From the NCBI GenBank assembly GCA_017979445.1, contig CM030715.1, forward strand, positions 33,043,756-33,107,755: a stretch of DNA of 64,000 bases. Direction: 5' to 3'. Made by a program: the position numbers and the translations under genes. The DNA comes from Akebia trifoliata. Its lineage: Eukaryota; Streptophyta; Magnoliopsida; Ranunculales; Lardizabalaceae. Shown in pieces: positions 35,521-49,373 of the stretch (positions are counted from its first letter, which is position 1; every line of letters starts with the position of its first letter). The notes under the pieces are model-generated. The model ran no database searches, was not told the DNA's origin, and saw only the letters and a program-made list of their open reading frames with translations.

Positions 35521-37924
35521 TGTTCAGGAAGATGAAAGTGATATTTTTGGCACACAAATGGATGGTGACAGTTCACCTTCTTTTACACGTGTCACACAAC
35601 AGCGCTCACAAAGGATAAGAACTCTTCGCTGGCTTATATTTTCGTTTGGTGTTCCATCCACTAAATCTCGAGGAATTTTATATTTTGGTGTGATCAAAAT
35701 GTCCAACGGTACAGATATTATATTGGAGAGTAAGCATGGAACTTACATGAGATGCTGAAGTATGGAATAACTGTTCACCATTTTTCGAACTGCTTCATTT
35801 TACCGGACAAAGAAACATCATTTTATGTCCAAAGTCCATGCCGTCATAAGTTATATTTCAGAGTACGGTGCTTATAAGGCTTTTCAGTTTTTCACCACTG
35901 AGTTTCTGTACACGTGTCAGTAATAAACTTTGAGTGCTGTAACTTACTGTACGCCTGGTGCGTACTAGATCTTCATTTTTATATGAACTCAAATATTATT
36001 AAATTAAAATTTTTTTTTTCTCTAATGGGTTAATTTTATATCTTTTTTAGAGTATTTTCGTTTTAAGAGTGAGATGGGAATCTTGGCAACCTAAAGTAAG
36101 AGACCTTGAAAATTTTATGGGTAATTAGGCCCATTGATCAACCTCTTATCTTGAAGATTTGGAATTAATTAAATGAAGAGTCATGATAATCTAACGCTCT
36201 GGATAAGCTCCCTTCACAGAATCGTAGATCTCTTATTTTTGGGATACACAAGGACAAAGATTTATGGTTATATGAACTGCAAAGTCAGAGAGAATAAAAA
36301 AAAGAGCGTATTATCACGATTCTTAAATGAATCATGTTCCCCCATTTAATTTTTTCTGGAGGCTCGTCTTTATAATCAAATCAAACATCTAAGAAGATTA
36401 TAAGTGATCCTAGCCATTTCAATTCAAAAAGTGTTGAATTGAAATCTCAATCAAGAATTTGTAAAGTTAAAAAGGTAAAATTAAGTTTTTGATTTTATTA
36501 ATAAGATTATTTTATTAATGATTTATGTGGTCTTGGGAGTAGTATTGCCGGGCATGACCATGGGCCTATGGACTGGGCAAAGCCCAGATTCGATGTCCTG
36601 GTCCGCTGGGGATACCCAGGACATAAAATAGAAAAAAGAGTTTGAATTTTGATTGAAAATATTTCAAAACTTCTTTCCTAATTGTACTTTTTTTTAATTT
36701 TGTTTTGTTGTTATTGTTTATTTGTCTTGATTATTTAGTCTCTTGTTGCTTATGGGAAGAAGTATTCGTAAATTTATATATCGCACTCTCTCTTTTCTGT
36801 AGACTTTGAAAATAGATTAAAATTGATCGTTTAAAAAGTTTTGTCCACCCCACCATTATTTCCCTTAAGAAATCATACAAAACTTTGTTGTCTAAAAAAT
36901 ACTACAATAGAGTCTAAGGTCTGGTGATTGTAAAAAATACAAAACTTTGCAATGTGTCAAACCAACTGAGCTATGGGTCTAAGCCCATCTTGCAATGTAA
37001 CGTTGTTTTGTCGGCTTAATGAAGTAGGTCCTTTTTTTTATTATCCTCGTGACGAAGAAGGCGATCTTCATTCTTTCTCTATGTTTTCCTTTTCATTCAA
37101 ACATGTATATCTATCTAATTGTGGTAGGGAAAATAAGCTTGGTTGATTTTCGAGTTGGCCCGAACTAGGCTAGTCCTGGGCTATGAATGCATGCCAATCA
37201 GGCAGTTTTGTTCAACCCGTAAATGATTCCAATGTAAATTTTTTGAGGTTGAAGCCTTACCAAAGCTTTAGGAAGGTTGGGAGCTCCACTGTGTTAATCA
37301 AGCCAGCCCTACTGTGTTAATTAATTAAACGATGATCGATACCTGTGTGTCAAAATGTATGTTACTTAGAACTTTTCTTCAGGGGAAACTATAAAATGCC
37401 TGTCTCCTTTGTATGCTTCATCCCCTCATTTCGCCTTTTTGGGCTCATATATGCTCCATTCGATCTTGGCCCTATGCACACTACATACATGACTCTCTAC
37501 GCTTGCATGGTCCAACAAGGTGGAGCTCTATCTTTGTCGATTTCCTTCCTCTATTGCTTAATCAGCCCACTTAGTCCAACAAAAGTGCGGTATTGTATCA
37601 AGCAATTTTGGGCCACCCTTGTCTTGCATGTCAAAAACTTTAGATAAGTCTTAAAGAGCATAAATGAGCTGCAAATTAACCCACACATAGTGGGTCAAGC
37701 TTGCACATACATGTTTTATCCTCAGGCCTAACCTGATTATGAGAAACTCGTTGGTTGTGAGCTAGGTTTGTGTTGAATTTTTGTGCTACCTTTCTAAACC
37801 CAATTAATACTAAATGTCTGTAATTTAGTTATAGATCATATAAGTTGTCTACATGGTTAATATTGATGAACAAAATATTTTTAAATGTTAGGTCTTTATT
37901 GGGAGTTTGATAAATAGATAGTAT

Positions 37925-38222
37925 TGTGTAAATGTCTTGGGTTCTGTTGCGATAAGTAGAACTTGGGGGTGCAGAGAGCAATCGTGTAATATTTTCTTAA
38001 GGGTTTTCAATTTTTGGGGGGTTTCTATTTTGGGGAGATATACATGTTTTAGTAACTCCTAATTTTATAAATAGAGATCTATAGGATTGTAAAACCGGTG
38101 AGAAAATAGTGATTGTTCTTATTATGTTCTGTGGATGTAGGCACATTGCCGAACCACGTAAATCTTTGTGTTTTGTGCTAATGTGTTATCTTTGCTATTT
38201 CATTTTTCCATAGATAGCACAT
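37925..38222. repeat. LTR-like dispersed repeat, family C
   Basis: Contains GTGATTGTTCTTATTATGTT, TGGATGTAGGCACATTGCCG, AACCACGTAAATCTTTGTGT and TTTATAAATAGAGATC, the same blocks as at 53785-54128 in the same orientation and at 9950-10215 in reverse. Confidence 0.5.
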
Positions 38223-39117
38223 ATGGATATAATGCATTGAATTGCATTACACTCTTATAGTCTTTTTTTTTTATAAGTACACTCTTATAGTCTTATTAAC
38301 CAAATAAAAAAGATTTTAACATAGAAAAATAAATTTTACAGTATGTTTTTTAAAAAACGAAAAATTGATTTTGCAACATTAATAGTTTCTTTATTTTTTG
38401 TGAATGAGATGCCAAGTCTAAAAGCTGGAGCTCCCACAGAAAATATCTACCGAATAAGCTAACACGTAATCAACACCATTTTGTCAAAAATATATTGATG
38501 AAGACATTTGAAAGATATGTTTGGGGCTTATACTTCAAAAGAATTTGCTTCTTTGCCTGCAAAACCATCCAATCTCATTTAAGAAATATATCTATAATTT
38601 AGCTTAAGAAGTAGGCTTTTGGGTCCATCTCATTCATGGAAAGGGATCCATCTGCCATCCCTATTAGAATCATAATCAAAGCCTTGCCCCAAGGGGTTGG
38701 TGTCAGCTAAACGAATCCTATTCCTCCACTCCACTCTAGTCAAAACCACATCTTTTGACACCATCGCTATTAGATTCGAGAGTACATATTCGCGCGACAA
38801 CTTCTATTTCTTTGACCCTCCAATTGGAATTTCTTATGAGATTCTTTTGACTACTACATCTCACACTATGAATAATAATTCACAATCCATGGATCCCAAT
38901 CAAGGAGGGTGACTATGGCCGAAAAATCAACCAATGTCAATGATCAAAACCATCTCTTTTTCTCTCCATCTCGACCATTATTTCATAGGTCTCTTTGGTG
39001 TTAAAATTTATATAAAAAAATAATTTCTAGAATCATCCAATCAAACTTGTTAAGAGCATAAAAGATAGTCTACGTGGGACCATCTAGTGTGGGTTGGGGT
39101 GGCACTATTTACCTTTA

Positions 39118-39375
39118 GAATAAAATGCTGAAGTGACGTCAACATTGAACCTCACATCGCATAAGCTGACCACGTTAAAGTGTACAGGAACCACAATCTT
39201 TCTTTTATTGGTGGGGGTTGGGGTGGCACCAGCTCAAGAGCAGATTCAAGAAACATGGCAAACCCTGAATAAAATGCTGAAGTGACGTCAACATTGAACC
39301 TCACATCGCATAAGCTGACCACGTTAAAGTGTACAGGATCAAGCTCACAGATTCAAGAAACATGGCAAACCCTGC
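39118..39375. repeat. Partial tandem duplication built on a MITE family A half
   Basis: GAATAAAATGCTGAAGTGAC begins at 39118 and again at 39267 (offset 149 bp), each running on through CTCACATCGCATAAGCTGAC to AAGTGTACAGGA. AGATTCAAGAAACATGGC is duplicated at 39242 and about 39,350. The second copy lacks about 40 bp. Confidence 0.85.
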
Positions 39376-39782
39376 AGCCGCCCTTGTCCTTTACAATCAA
39401 GACCAACTTTCATCAATCTGTCGACGTCAGGACCACACATCCACCAACCACACAACAAATAATCCTACAGTTATGATGCAAAGTAGATGGAAATGAAGAA
39501 ACAAGAGTGACACACAACAACAAGCACTGCTTCACAACATTTCTACAACTATAACTATACAAGACATATGTTGGAGAAAAAAACTCACAAAACATAGTTC
39601 AATAACTAAATTAAACCAAACAAAGAAGCAAAATATACACATTTTTTTGTATTACAAATGCTTCAGAAACAGGTGGGGGAAAGCCCGAAAAAAAATAAAC
39701 CTGTATTTGATTCTTTTCTCTTCCTTCTGGTGGCTGTCCACCCCTTTCTTATGTATATTATAGCCTAAATTGCAACTCAAAA

Positions 39783-41746
39783 TCACTTTAATCTTTCTCT
39801 AAACTCACTAGGATATATTGACACAGAATCTAAACAGAGACCACCCTTGGTATGGGTGCAATCTATCTGGGTCATTGAGAACTTGATCTTGGTTGGTACA
39901 TAGGGATTTTCGACAACAAAATCTCCACCGTGGTAGTCAATCCAGGTCCCGGGTTCACCCAAAAAACATTGGGACTGGGCATGCTGGCCATTTGATGTTG
40001 AAAGCTGGAATCGAACGGGCTTTTTGTCCCACCCATGGACGTGCTGGGAGTTACAAATCCGACGGCCAAATTTCTTGGAGGTCTTGCCCAATTGGAGCCT
40101 GAAGAATAGTCTGTAGGTCCCTGCTGGAAACAAGAACTCGACCTCCCCATCGACCTCAAACCACCAGATTTGTTGAAGATATGCAATGCTACGGAACCTA
40201 TATAAACAAGAAAGGGAGCCTTATATCAGTTCAAATCTTTATCACATTAAGGAAATATTCAAAAGTATTATAACATAGAAAGCTATATTGTGATATTCTC
40301 ATATAACTCAAAAAGAGTCATAGAAGATAAATTCCATCAAAGTTAAGAAAACAACATATATAATATAGTCAAGCTTCTCAAATTAACTTCCTAGACAATA
40401 CCCAAGTAAAGTTGATTATTACCATACATCAAATGTAAAGATCCTTTTTTTTTTTTTTTTTTTTTTGTGGGGGGGATTTTGGACAAGCCAAGAATTTTCT
40501 ATTAGATTTCAAAAAATCCCTTAGTCCCTAATTTTTTAGATCAGATGTCAATCTGTTTTAATTCTTTCTATAATTAATTTGCATTGAAGAATATTATTAT
40601 TTACAAATATGGATCCAAATCATCAATCTCTTATCCAATATTTGGGGATGGGCATATTTATTAAAGAAGTACATAAAATAAAATATTAAAATGAGGAATC
40701 ATTATTAATTATTAAAGAGATAAATAACAATTCATAACAACTGTCAACTGGCTTTAATCTAAAACTAAATAAAACAAGCCATATCCATTGAACAAACTGA
40801 AAGTGTTCTTCTGGTTAGAATCACATAAACTAGATTATGACCCCACACCAAAGAAAACTAGATGATCCAATCTCCCTATATCATGAACCTTTCCAAATCA
40901 ATAATTTTTATGCATTTAAATTATATCAAATTCAGAACCTATCCTCGGCCAGAACCCAATACACATTGATAATCTGGCTTCTTGAATTAGAGGGATCCTC
41001 ACAAGAAACAATCAAACAGCTTTAGATGTAAGATTTTCTCAAACCAATCCACTATAGATTGGAAGGCTCTATAAGAAACCAACTATTTTACTTGAATTTT
41101 TAGCAAGAAAAAGAGAAAAATACCGGAATTTCATCAAAAACCATAAATTTTAAAATAAAAAAAATTGGAATCCATTTCAAGGGAAAAAAAAATCAAATTT
41201 TTAGTTCAAATTATACCTAGATTCCTCAGTTGGTATGTGATTCCAGTATCTCCGGTCATCGATCCCAGTTATCCTCAACGCCTTCGATGAAATCGACAAG
41301 CAAATCCCACCAGTACTCTTATCCAGCCAAATTTCCTGCAAAAGCCAAAAACCCCCATCAATAAAACTACCCAAAAAAAAAAAAAAAACCAATTATGTAA
41401 AAAACAGATAATCAAAAAACCCTACCTTCGTACCACCATCAAAGAGATTGCGCCGAGAAAGCCTAGCATAAATCTCTTTCTTACTCAAATTCATTGGAAC
41501 CCCACCCAACAATTTCTCAATAAGGCATCGATAATTCGAAGGCAATTTCGATTCCCAGACAAAATCAGCCGATGAAGCACCACTAAAAGCTCGATTCAAC
41601 CTCGCAAGTTTACAAATTTCTTCTGGATCGAGATACATAAGAACAGAAGCAACGCAACTCTCGGGTATATCACCGAGACTTGGCTTTAATGGAGGAGATC
41701 CTCTTCTATCAGTCTGAGATGCAAGACCAGAGAAACCAGACCCCAT
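39783..41746 (-). CDS. PP2A13: F-box protein PP2-A13-like
   Basis: Three minus-strand exons, 41746-41426, 41335-41217 and 40197-39783, join in frame to 284 residues, the usual size for the family. The F-box lies at about residues 24-70 ([20 protein letters not shown], then [11 protein letters not shown] and [10 protein letters not shown]). The PP2 (phloem protein 2) domain fills the rest: [74 protein letters not shown] and [20 protein letters not shown]. By family it is an SCF adaptor with a possible carbohydrate-binding C-terminus; its target is not known. Splice sites are GT-AG, and no lesion was seen. Confidence 0.95.
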
Positions 41747-41877
41747 GAGAATAGAAAAACAAAATCTTTAACCCTAATTAAAATAGGAGAAGATGATGGC
41801 GAAGATAATCAAATTGGGCTTCCCCTTTTTCTTCCAAAGATTCAACTCTCGAATTTGCATCAATCCTTGTTTTTCCT

Positions 41878-41880
<3 letters not shown>

Positions 41881-41910
<30 letters not shown>
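41881..41910. repeat. (GA)n microsatellite upstream of PP2-A13
   Basis: About 15 AG units, reading as a CT-rich leader on the minus strand about 135 bp before the PP2-A13 start codon. It is probably part of the 5' UTR or core promoter. Confidence 0.9.
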
Positions 41911-41912
<2 letters not shown>

Positions 41913-42477
41913 GGCTCTATTGGACCAAAAGAACGCGTGTATTTAACGAGCGCACTTGGGCGTTAAAGGATTAAATACATACATCCTTGGACCGAAAATA
42001 TTCGGCGAACGCCTTACATGGAAAAAAAGAATATAAATTTTTCGTTGATTACTTTTTTTTTAAGAATAATTTAGAGATATTAGAGAATATTTTTTAATCT
42101 CGGCTATTTGTGGACAATGGAATGTCCAATGGCGATGGACACTAAATTCACGCCCTGTAAGATTCCCCCTAAACACCACAAACTCTTATCTAAATCTAAA
42201 TTTTTAATCTAAAACAAGATAAAGGAAAACAAGCGGCCTAGGAGTCACCGTTACAATGGACGGTAGTAGTGTTTTTTTAAAATAGAGTTGTGCTAAGCTG
42301 ACTATAAAAAAAATACTGAACTGATGTGGACCGTGCACAAAACCATTTTTCCTCGGGATACTCAAGAAAAAGAAATCTATGGTTGCACATTCCACGTCAT
42401 TGAGTATATTTTAGTTATCTTTAGTCTTTATTATTATTCTTTAGATACTTTTTAAAAAAATTAACTGCAAATTTATT

Positions 42478-42658
42478 TCTTAGTGTAATGATTTCCTAAC
42501 ACCCCCATCAAAGAAACGTAGATCATTTGCCTTGGGATATGCATAAGCATAAATCTTTTTCTTGTGTATCTTGACGCAAATGATCTACAATTCTGTGATG
42601 AAGGCGTAGGGTGGAGTGTGTTAGAGGGGGCCGTCAAATTATCACGATTTTTTTTTTA
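42478..42658. mobile_element. Foldback MITE, family B-like
   Basis: CTAACACCCCCATC and GTAGATCATTTGC on the left are matched in inverse by GCAAATGATCTAC and GTGTTAGAGGGGG on the right. The arms are imperfect. Confidence 0.55.
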
Positions 42659-43170
42659 AACTTAATTTTTATATATTCAAAGGAAAAAAGCAAGCGATTG
42701 TGCAGGACATTAGTTTCGATACTAAACTGATGTGGAGGTGTGCCCGAAATCATATGTGCTTTCCTTGAGCAAAATGCATCAACAGTTCTCTGCACGTCTC
42801 CATATCAACTCCGTGACGAAGCCAATGTTCTGCAAAGTCATTATAGGATGACTCATTTTCAAAAGAAAAATATTAAAGTGAACTAACTTGGAGGTATGCT
42901 CAAAATTGTAGATGTGTTTCTTCAAAATACTACCGAGACAAATGTGAAAGTTTCATTTATGTTGCGAAAAAATTTATCATTTTTTTCATCTCAAAATTCC
43001 TCTGATCACACAACAAGATAATTTTTAAAAGGCTCTAATGAAAAGAAAAAAATGATTTTAGGTTACTCACATTCATTGCTTTCATTTAACGTCTATAATT
43101 AATATCAAATTATAATCATTATTAAATTACAAAATCACTTATGTTCCCTCCCTCCCTCCCTCCTATATCT

Positions 43171-43335
43171 ACATACTCCTCCATACTCTCTGATGTAACA
43201 TGTGCTAGAATCATAGATTTTCCTTGGGATACACAAGTGCACATCCTCATAAATATATGCACTTGTGTATCCCAAGGAAAATTCTATGATTCTAACACAT
43301 GCCACATCAGGAGACTATGGGGGAGTATGTCAAAA
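43171..43335. mobile_element. Foldback MITE, family B
   Basis: The arms GTGCTAGAATCATAGATTTT and CCTTGGGATACACAAGTGCA are matched in inverse by TGCACTTGTGTATCCCAAGG and AATTCTATGATTCTAACACA. The pairing is nearly perfect for about 60 bp. An upstream (CCCT)n run adjoins it. Confidence 0.8.
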
Positions 43336-43808
43336 ATGGTGATGGAGTCAGAAAATCATTAATCATTTGGATAACGCAACAATGCTTAAAACTCCTTTAC
43401 TTGGTCTAAAAGTAAGGTTGATCTATTGGTAGAAAATTAATTTATGCACACTAGATTTTTTTTAATGACCTAGTATCCCTTAAATAAGAATTAGAGTATT
43501 AAAGAGATAGATGTGATGATGACTATGAATGAGGAAGGTTTCGTAAAAAATAAAAAGAAAATATAATAATGCCATGATTGAGGAGGGTAATTTTGGCATT
43601 AATGTAAAAGCAAAGACGAAAAAAGAAGATATTAAGGTGATCATGGTGGTAGAGTTCAAAGGGAACTCTAAAATTTCTATAAAAAAAAGTGATAAATAGG
43701 CATCAAAGTTCATGTTTATGAAAAGCTCTTCCTCCAAATGCAAGAAATCAAAAGTGGGTTTGAGCCAACTTTTTTTTATGTATAAGAAACACTTCTTAAG
43801 TCTATTAT

Positions 43809-43970
43809 TGGAATCATCAAGGCTTAGCTGAGATGGTAAGGATGACTGAGTTTGCTCCCCAGGTCACACCTTTGAATCTCTATACGTCCTTCTACATAAA
43901 AGTGGTTATATCTATTTGTTGAACACGTGTTAGGGTGGTTGGTACGTGTGGTCCGTCAAAGCAAAAAAAA
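43809..43970 (+). mobile_element. tRNA-derived SINE with target duplication
   Basis: A-box-like CTTAGCTGAGATGGTAAGG and B-box-like CACACCTTTGAATCTC lie in a tRNA-like head, followed by a body and an A-run at 43,963-43,972. AAGTCTATTAT occurs at 43798-43808 and 43971-43981 as an 11-bp target duplication. It belongs to a different family from the 122-bp SINEs. Confidence 0.75.
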
Positions 43971-45149
43971 AAGTCTATTATCGAATCCTAAATATGCTTT
44001 TAGTACAAAAAAGTGGAGAGTAATTTTAGAGATGAGCACTTCGAAAAATAATTATCTTTATTTTAAGGAGAGCAAATGAGTCCAAAGTATAAATATTTAT
44101 CCACCTACCATCCATTGAAAAAACTTTGAAGCACCCATCTTACTTAGAAGTTTTTGTAGAACCCTCTCATGACACCAAGTAGGTATCCCAAATCTTAATG
44201 AAAAAGTGGGGCGTAAAATAAATATAAAAAATGAAAAGGGTTTCTCCAAAATTTTGAAGCGGCTTGACTGCTTCAAAGTCAAACTCTTGTCCCCCGATCT
44301 ATGCACATAGAGCGTAGTATGGATAACATGGTCAATAACATTAAATTCAAAAAGATTCAAGTCAATTTACCAAAATCAACCTCATTAAACTAATAAAATC
44401 CTAAATCCAAATAGTAAAAAAAAATCTCAAACTCTCAATGTCCAACTTAAATCACCTTCAAGTCCACTATAATTCACCCTTGGATTCTTCTAATAAATTA
44501 CTATAGATTCAAAGGTCTAATCTTTCTTTTTCACGTTACCTTTCATCTCAATTTTTTAATTAATTCTTTTTTTCTCCTCTTTTTCTCTTGTTGTGGTCGT
44601 CTTCCAATGTTTCCCTAGTCAAATAGTGTAACAATGTCATCATAAGGTTTAGAGCGTTGGATGGTTCTCGAGATTGTTCATGTCCATCTCTATTACTTTG
44701 GTATCAATAAAATAAATCTACGAATGAGCCAAGAAGTTTCTAGACCTTTGAATATAAATAATTGATTTTTAGGACATTGAAATAACATAAAGTTTATAAG
44801 TCGCATTCTCATCAATTGAATCGTTTTGGTCTCACTTTGTGGGTTTCATACCATGAGCCAAACCAACCACAGATGACACATGACATGGATCCATGTCAGC
44901 TGTACACCTTACCCACTACTTGACTTACTTGAAAAAAATGCAGACCATGTGTCATACAGTCATTAAATGGAAGATGGACCAAGGGCCACCTGTATTTTAG
45001 CTAAAATCTGATTTAAAACCCTATTTGGTATACAGTTTAAGGTCCTTGCCCCTCACCATAAATGTGTTCGATTTCAATGGGGCCTACTTAGAAGATAAGA
45101 CATCGCACCAATAAAACACTCACACCTGTAAGCGACCAATAAAAAGAAT

Positions 45150-45303
45150 AATGATGAATGCACACGGTTTTGGATATGCAGTTGGTATGTGATTGATGTG
45201 GCAAGGGTACATAATCACAAATCTTTTTTCTATTTGTCTTGAAGAAAAAGATCTATAATTTTGTGCCCTTACCACGTATCCAAAACCTCGTGCATTCATC
45301 ACG
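45150..45303. mobile_element. Foldback MITE
   Basis: GATGAATGCACACGGTTTTGG (left) pairs with CCAAAACCTCGTGCATTCATC (right). Further in, GGGTACATAATCACAAATCT pairs with AGATCTATAATTTTGTGCCC. No coding capacity. Confidence 0.7.
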
Positions 45304-46138
45304 ACTCTAATAAAAATAATCGAAATACCCTCATCTTTAAACCCATTGAACTTTGCCTTCATCCTTTTGTTGAAAATTCTTGATTTTTTTTTCTTCTAAA
45401 AATTATATCATGTTTAACGTTTGCACGGTTTTTTTTTTTTTTTACAAGAGATGAAGATGGGGGCATTTGGTCATTCCTTATTAACCTCTCGTGAATGACG
45501 AAAAGTCAAGGGTTATATATTATTAATTTGAAAACATGGGGAACTTAATAAAATAATATAAAGATGGTATGTATCCGAAGAGATTTACCCGACATACCTA
45601 ACTGTTGTATTTTTATTATAAAATTCCCTTGGAGTTTTGACAACTCCAAACAAACCTTACTTTAACAAGTTTGTTACCGAGTAAACCTTCGAGTAGGGAT
45701 CCACGTCATAAAATTCAAATAGATGTTGTTAATTTGTTACTTAACATACCTTGGAGTGGAACCTAACCACATCAATTTGTCGCATCCAAAACCATGATCT
45801 GATGCCACAAAGTCATGAAGGATGGAATTTTAAGAACTTTGGAAAATAAAATAATTTTTTTTTTAAAAGTTAATTTTCACTGTTGAATTTTATTTTTAAT
45901 TTTCACTATTGAAGTTAATAAATTTTAGTTTTCACTAATAATTAATGTTGGTTTAAAGAATTATAGTAAGATTTGAAATCTTGTTAAATTAATCACGCTT
46001 GATTCATAAAAGCAAGGTTTGTTCAGTAACAAATTTGATAAAGTAAGGAAGCTTTTGTAATAAAATTACGGCAAATAGGCATGTTCGGTAAAGCTCTCTT
46101 GTATTTATTAACAAAAAATATAGTAATAAAAAACACAT

Positions 46139-46308
46139 AAAACTTTCAAAACGATTGAATGGAGAATATATGGAGATATGGTCAAGTTAATAATAATCAA
46201 TCAAAGATATTTCTATTTCTATTAAAACTTTCAAAACGATTGAATGGAGAATATATGGAGATATGGTCAAGTTAATAATAATCAATCAAAGATATTTCTA
46301 TTTCTATT
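46139..46308. repeat. Exact 85-bp tandem duplication
   Basis: AAAACTTTCAAAACGATTGA begins at 46139 and 46224. The two 85-bp copies appear identical as far as TTTCTATTTCTATT. Such identity indicates a recent event or an assembly artefact. Confidence 0.95.
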
Positions 46309-46710
46309 TTTTTTATTTCTAGGCCTCCTTACTGACTGAGTCAAAGGGGGTCAAAGATCATAGCTCATTCATACTGTAAGCAATGTTTTAGCCAATTGAA
46401 GTACATGTAACAGTAATAACGACTGTTATTGAAGCCATATATGGATATTAAAACTATGTGTTTCATCAACAAATTAAGAACAATAAGGTGAAACAGATGG
46501 GATCCAGTTGGCTTATCATGTTTGAAGATATTGTCATCCATTAAAGAGTTTCTGAGTAGGTAGTGTTAAAGGCACTCCAATTATTACCAAGGACACCGCA
46601 CGTTATAATCGAATTGTTTTGTCTGGTATAAATTAAAATTTTCAGAATGAGCTGATTTTTTGTAAGGATGATTTCTATTCGAGGAGATTATCTTTCTCAA
46701 AAATCATCTC

Positions 46711-46806
46711 ATTCCAAAACTTCTAACCCCATTAAAACAAATTGAAGAACAGTAATTCATCCATTTTTTTAATCACTTCTGATGGGGTTAGAAGTTTTGA
46801 AATGGA
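46711..46806. repeat. Inverted repeat
   Basis: CCAAAACTTCTAACCCCAT at the left is matched by ATGGGGTTAGAAGTTTTG at the right, with about 50 bases between. Possibly a small foldback element. Confidence 0.65.
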
Positions 46807-47414
46807 CTCGTCCATTTCAGAATTTTTAACCTATATAAGAACAAAATAAAAATAAAATAAAATAAAAAAACTATGGCCTGGGTGCCCTTGAAAATAATTG
46901 GGATACCTTTAAGCCTACCCTTTGAGAGTCTGTCCAAGAAATATTTCCCATCTAAATGAAGGACCATTTAGACTTTTTCTTACCATCAAGAGCAAAAGTT
47001 ATGAAACATATATAGGAGCTTTCAAATGAGGTGACATGACATGACTCATCCACCACAGAGGATCCCCATATTAAGAGAGTATGAAAGGTATGTTTTTATT
47101 TTTTTTTACATTTAATAAGAAAATTAACATAGCTTCAATCATTCTCATATACAGGACATTTTACAAGTGGGAATTCGATCTGATCCAAAAAAGGGTCGTT
47201 TTCTCTCCGTTTCTTTAGTTTCATCACCCGTGAGTCAACATGGAATTGTTTAATCTCAAACCATTTTTAGATGCATAACAGGGTTTTAAGGGGGTCGAAT
47301 GAGACCAAAAATCCAATTTATTGAGATTTAATAATTTTGGATATCGATCAATTATGATTTGAGTTCCCAGATGGATTTAATTTCATAATATTTATTTATT
47401 TATTATTAATTTTT

Positions 47415-47605
47415 GATAATAAGGGTGTCCGGACTTACATCCAACAAGGGGGATTGGATGCGTTAGGGCCGAAACCAAGGCATATGGACCCTCCCCAAGG
47501 CACGTGCAACGCCAGCACATCACATGTACCAAGTAAGTGAGGGAACACCCTCACAGGTGATCCCGAGGAAATATTACTTATATTAGGTATCGAACACACA
47601 ACCTA
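47415..47605. repeat. Dispersed repeat, family E (copy 1)
   Basis: Shares with 50965-51170 the order CACGTGCAAC(G)CC, CACATCACA, ACCAAGTAAGTGAG, then a TCGAACACACAACC-like end. Neither copy encodes a protein. It may be a retroposed element. Confidence 0.45.
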
Positions 47606-49373
47606 CGAACTCCTACCGCATATTAGAATCATAACTTATGTTTTGATTGTTTCTAAATCAACAATCCCAATCCATTAAAACATGAAGAAGTACGGAAATT
47701 ATAATGTGATCTTACAAGGATTTGGTGTGATGCTTACTAAATTGATTTTGGGTCTATCTGATCGATTTGACAGGGATCAATCCATTGACAATTCTAATAT
47801 CCAAAATCCAACATATTGTGATGGGGGACAAAATATAAATAACTTTTATGGATTAGTAAAGTTTTTAGCATCAATTCAACTTTAGAATATTTAGAAAATA
47901 TCTTCCGGTCTCAATCATTTGTTTGTCGAAGAGTCTTAAATGTCGTTTGAAGTTAATATTTTTCACTCCCCATTTTATTACAATGTCACACCCTCGAGAG
48001 TACGTGTCCCATACTTCTATTTATCACACCACGTAGCACAAAAATATTTAATTCCCTGTAAGAGGAAAATATCTCTTACACCTTCAGATTTGGGTTTGCA
48101 CGTTATTACAATCCCATCAAAAATTCATTTTTTACACTTAAAGTCAATAACCAGAACAAAATTAAGCATAAACTAATAATCGATCAAAATTGTGTACCAT
48201 TTCCTTGTATCTCCTACTCTATCTATAAGTTTTCTAGTATTTAAATTGACTAGAACACCCCTAACGATTGGAATTTGTGTCCCTTCCAAGTTGTCGGGTG
48301 ACTCAATTTTTGTGGGATTTCAAGGTTAAAGATTGTCGTTTTAGATAACTTTTAATATATAAGTCTACCAAGGCCAAGTTTTTATGAGTCAGGCTTAAAA
48401 GAAAAGTGTTGTTGTGGCCGAAAAAGATTGGGTTCGGACCACTTAGCAAGGTAGGGATTAAAGGTAATGTGTGAAAAGATCATGCACTATCTCATTCAAT
48501 TCAGGGAAAATTTGTTTGGAGCAAAAAAAAAAAAAAAAACAATTATATATATGTATACTCTTGTATAAAGATAAAATATTTTTCAAGATTAATATTGTTT
48601 CAAATAAAGGAAACACGCATTTGAGGGTAATTCTGGTAGAAAAAAAACTTTTGACGATAATTTTTTATTATAGGAAAATCAAGTTTGAAAGTATATTTAA
48701 TGCATCTTAACGTGTGCCATTAGGGCACATGTTGACATAACCCTTTTAATAATAAGGATAATTACAAATGAGATGGACATCGAACCAAATTTTTTTGGTT
48801 GGACATATGATCGAAGTCCATCAATCGAATTTGTTTTAGTATTTAAAATCTCATCTCAAGACAATGTCTTAATTAAGATATATATATATACATATATATG
48901 TCGTCTCATCCGTTGTCGTGAAATAATAAAAATCAACTCAGAAATGTTATATATTTTAATATTACATTTCATTCAATTCTTATCAAAGACTTTTGAACCA
49001 TGATAATGCAACAACTACCAAAGCTGAGAAAAACGATAGTTTCCAATGTTATAGTAAGATTTAAACCATTGGATGGTTCTCGAGATTTTTGGTGTGCATC
49101 ACTAGTACCACCGCCAAATCTCTATCTTGGGATCAATAAAATAAATCTAAGATGATAAAGAAGTTTCTTTTCTAACCTTTGAATACAAATAATTAATTTT
49201 TAAGATATGTTAAAATGGGGATGTTTGCATTCTCTACCACAATTTTTTTTTTTTTTTTTTTAATGATAATTTTATTCATCTTGTCTTTTATTGAAAATAA
49301 TATGTGTGTATTGGTCTTTTACATAATAAATATTTATTTACATTGATTGTCATAATTTTTATGTAAGAGTTGT

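Larger units (their letters stand above)
35521..39782. other. Intergenic region, no gene recognised
   Basis: Open frames such as those at 35,513 and 37,345 show no known domain. A tRNA-like but truncated SINE trace (minus strand, ATAGCTCAGTTGGTTTGACAC near 36,975) and the repeats listed below occupy part of it. The end next to 39,783 is the likely 3' UTR of PP2-A13. Confidence 0.5.

Noticed and set aside
36890..37010. Another SINE on the minus strand
   Set aside because: An A-box-like TAGCTCAGTTGGTTTGACAC is visible, but no B box, tail or target duplication was found.
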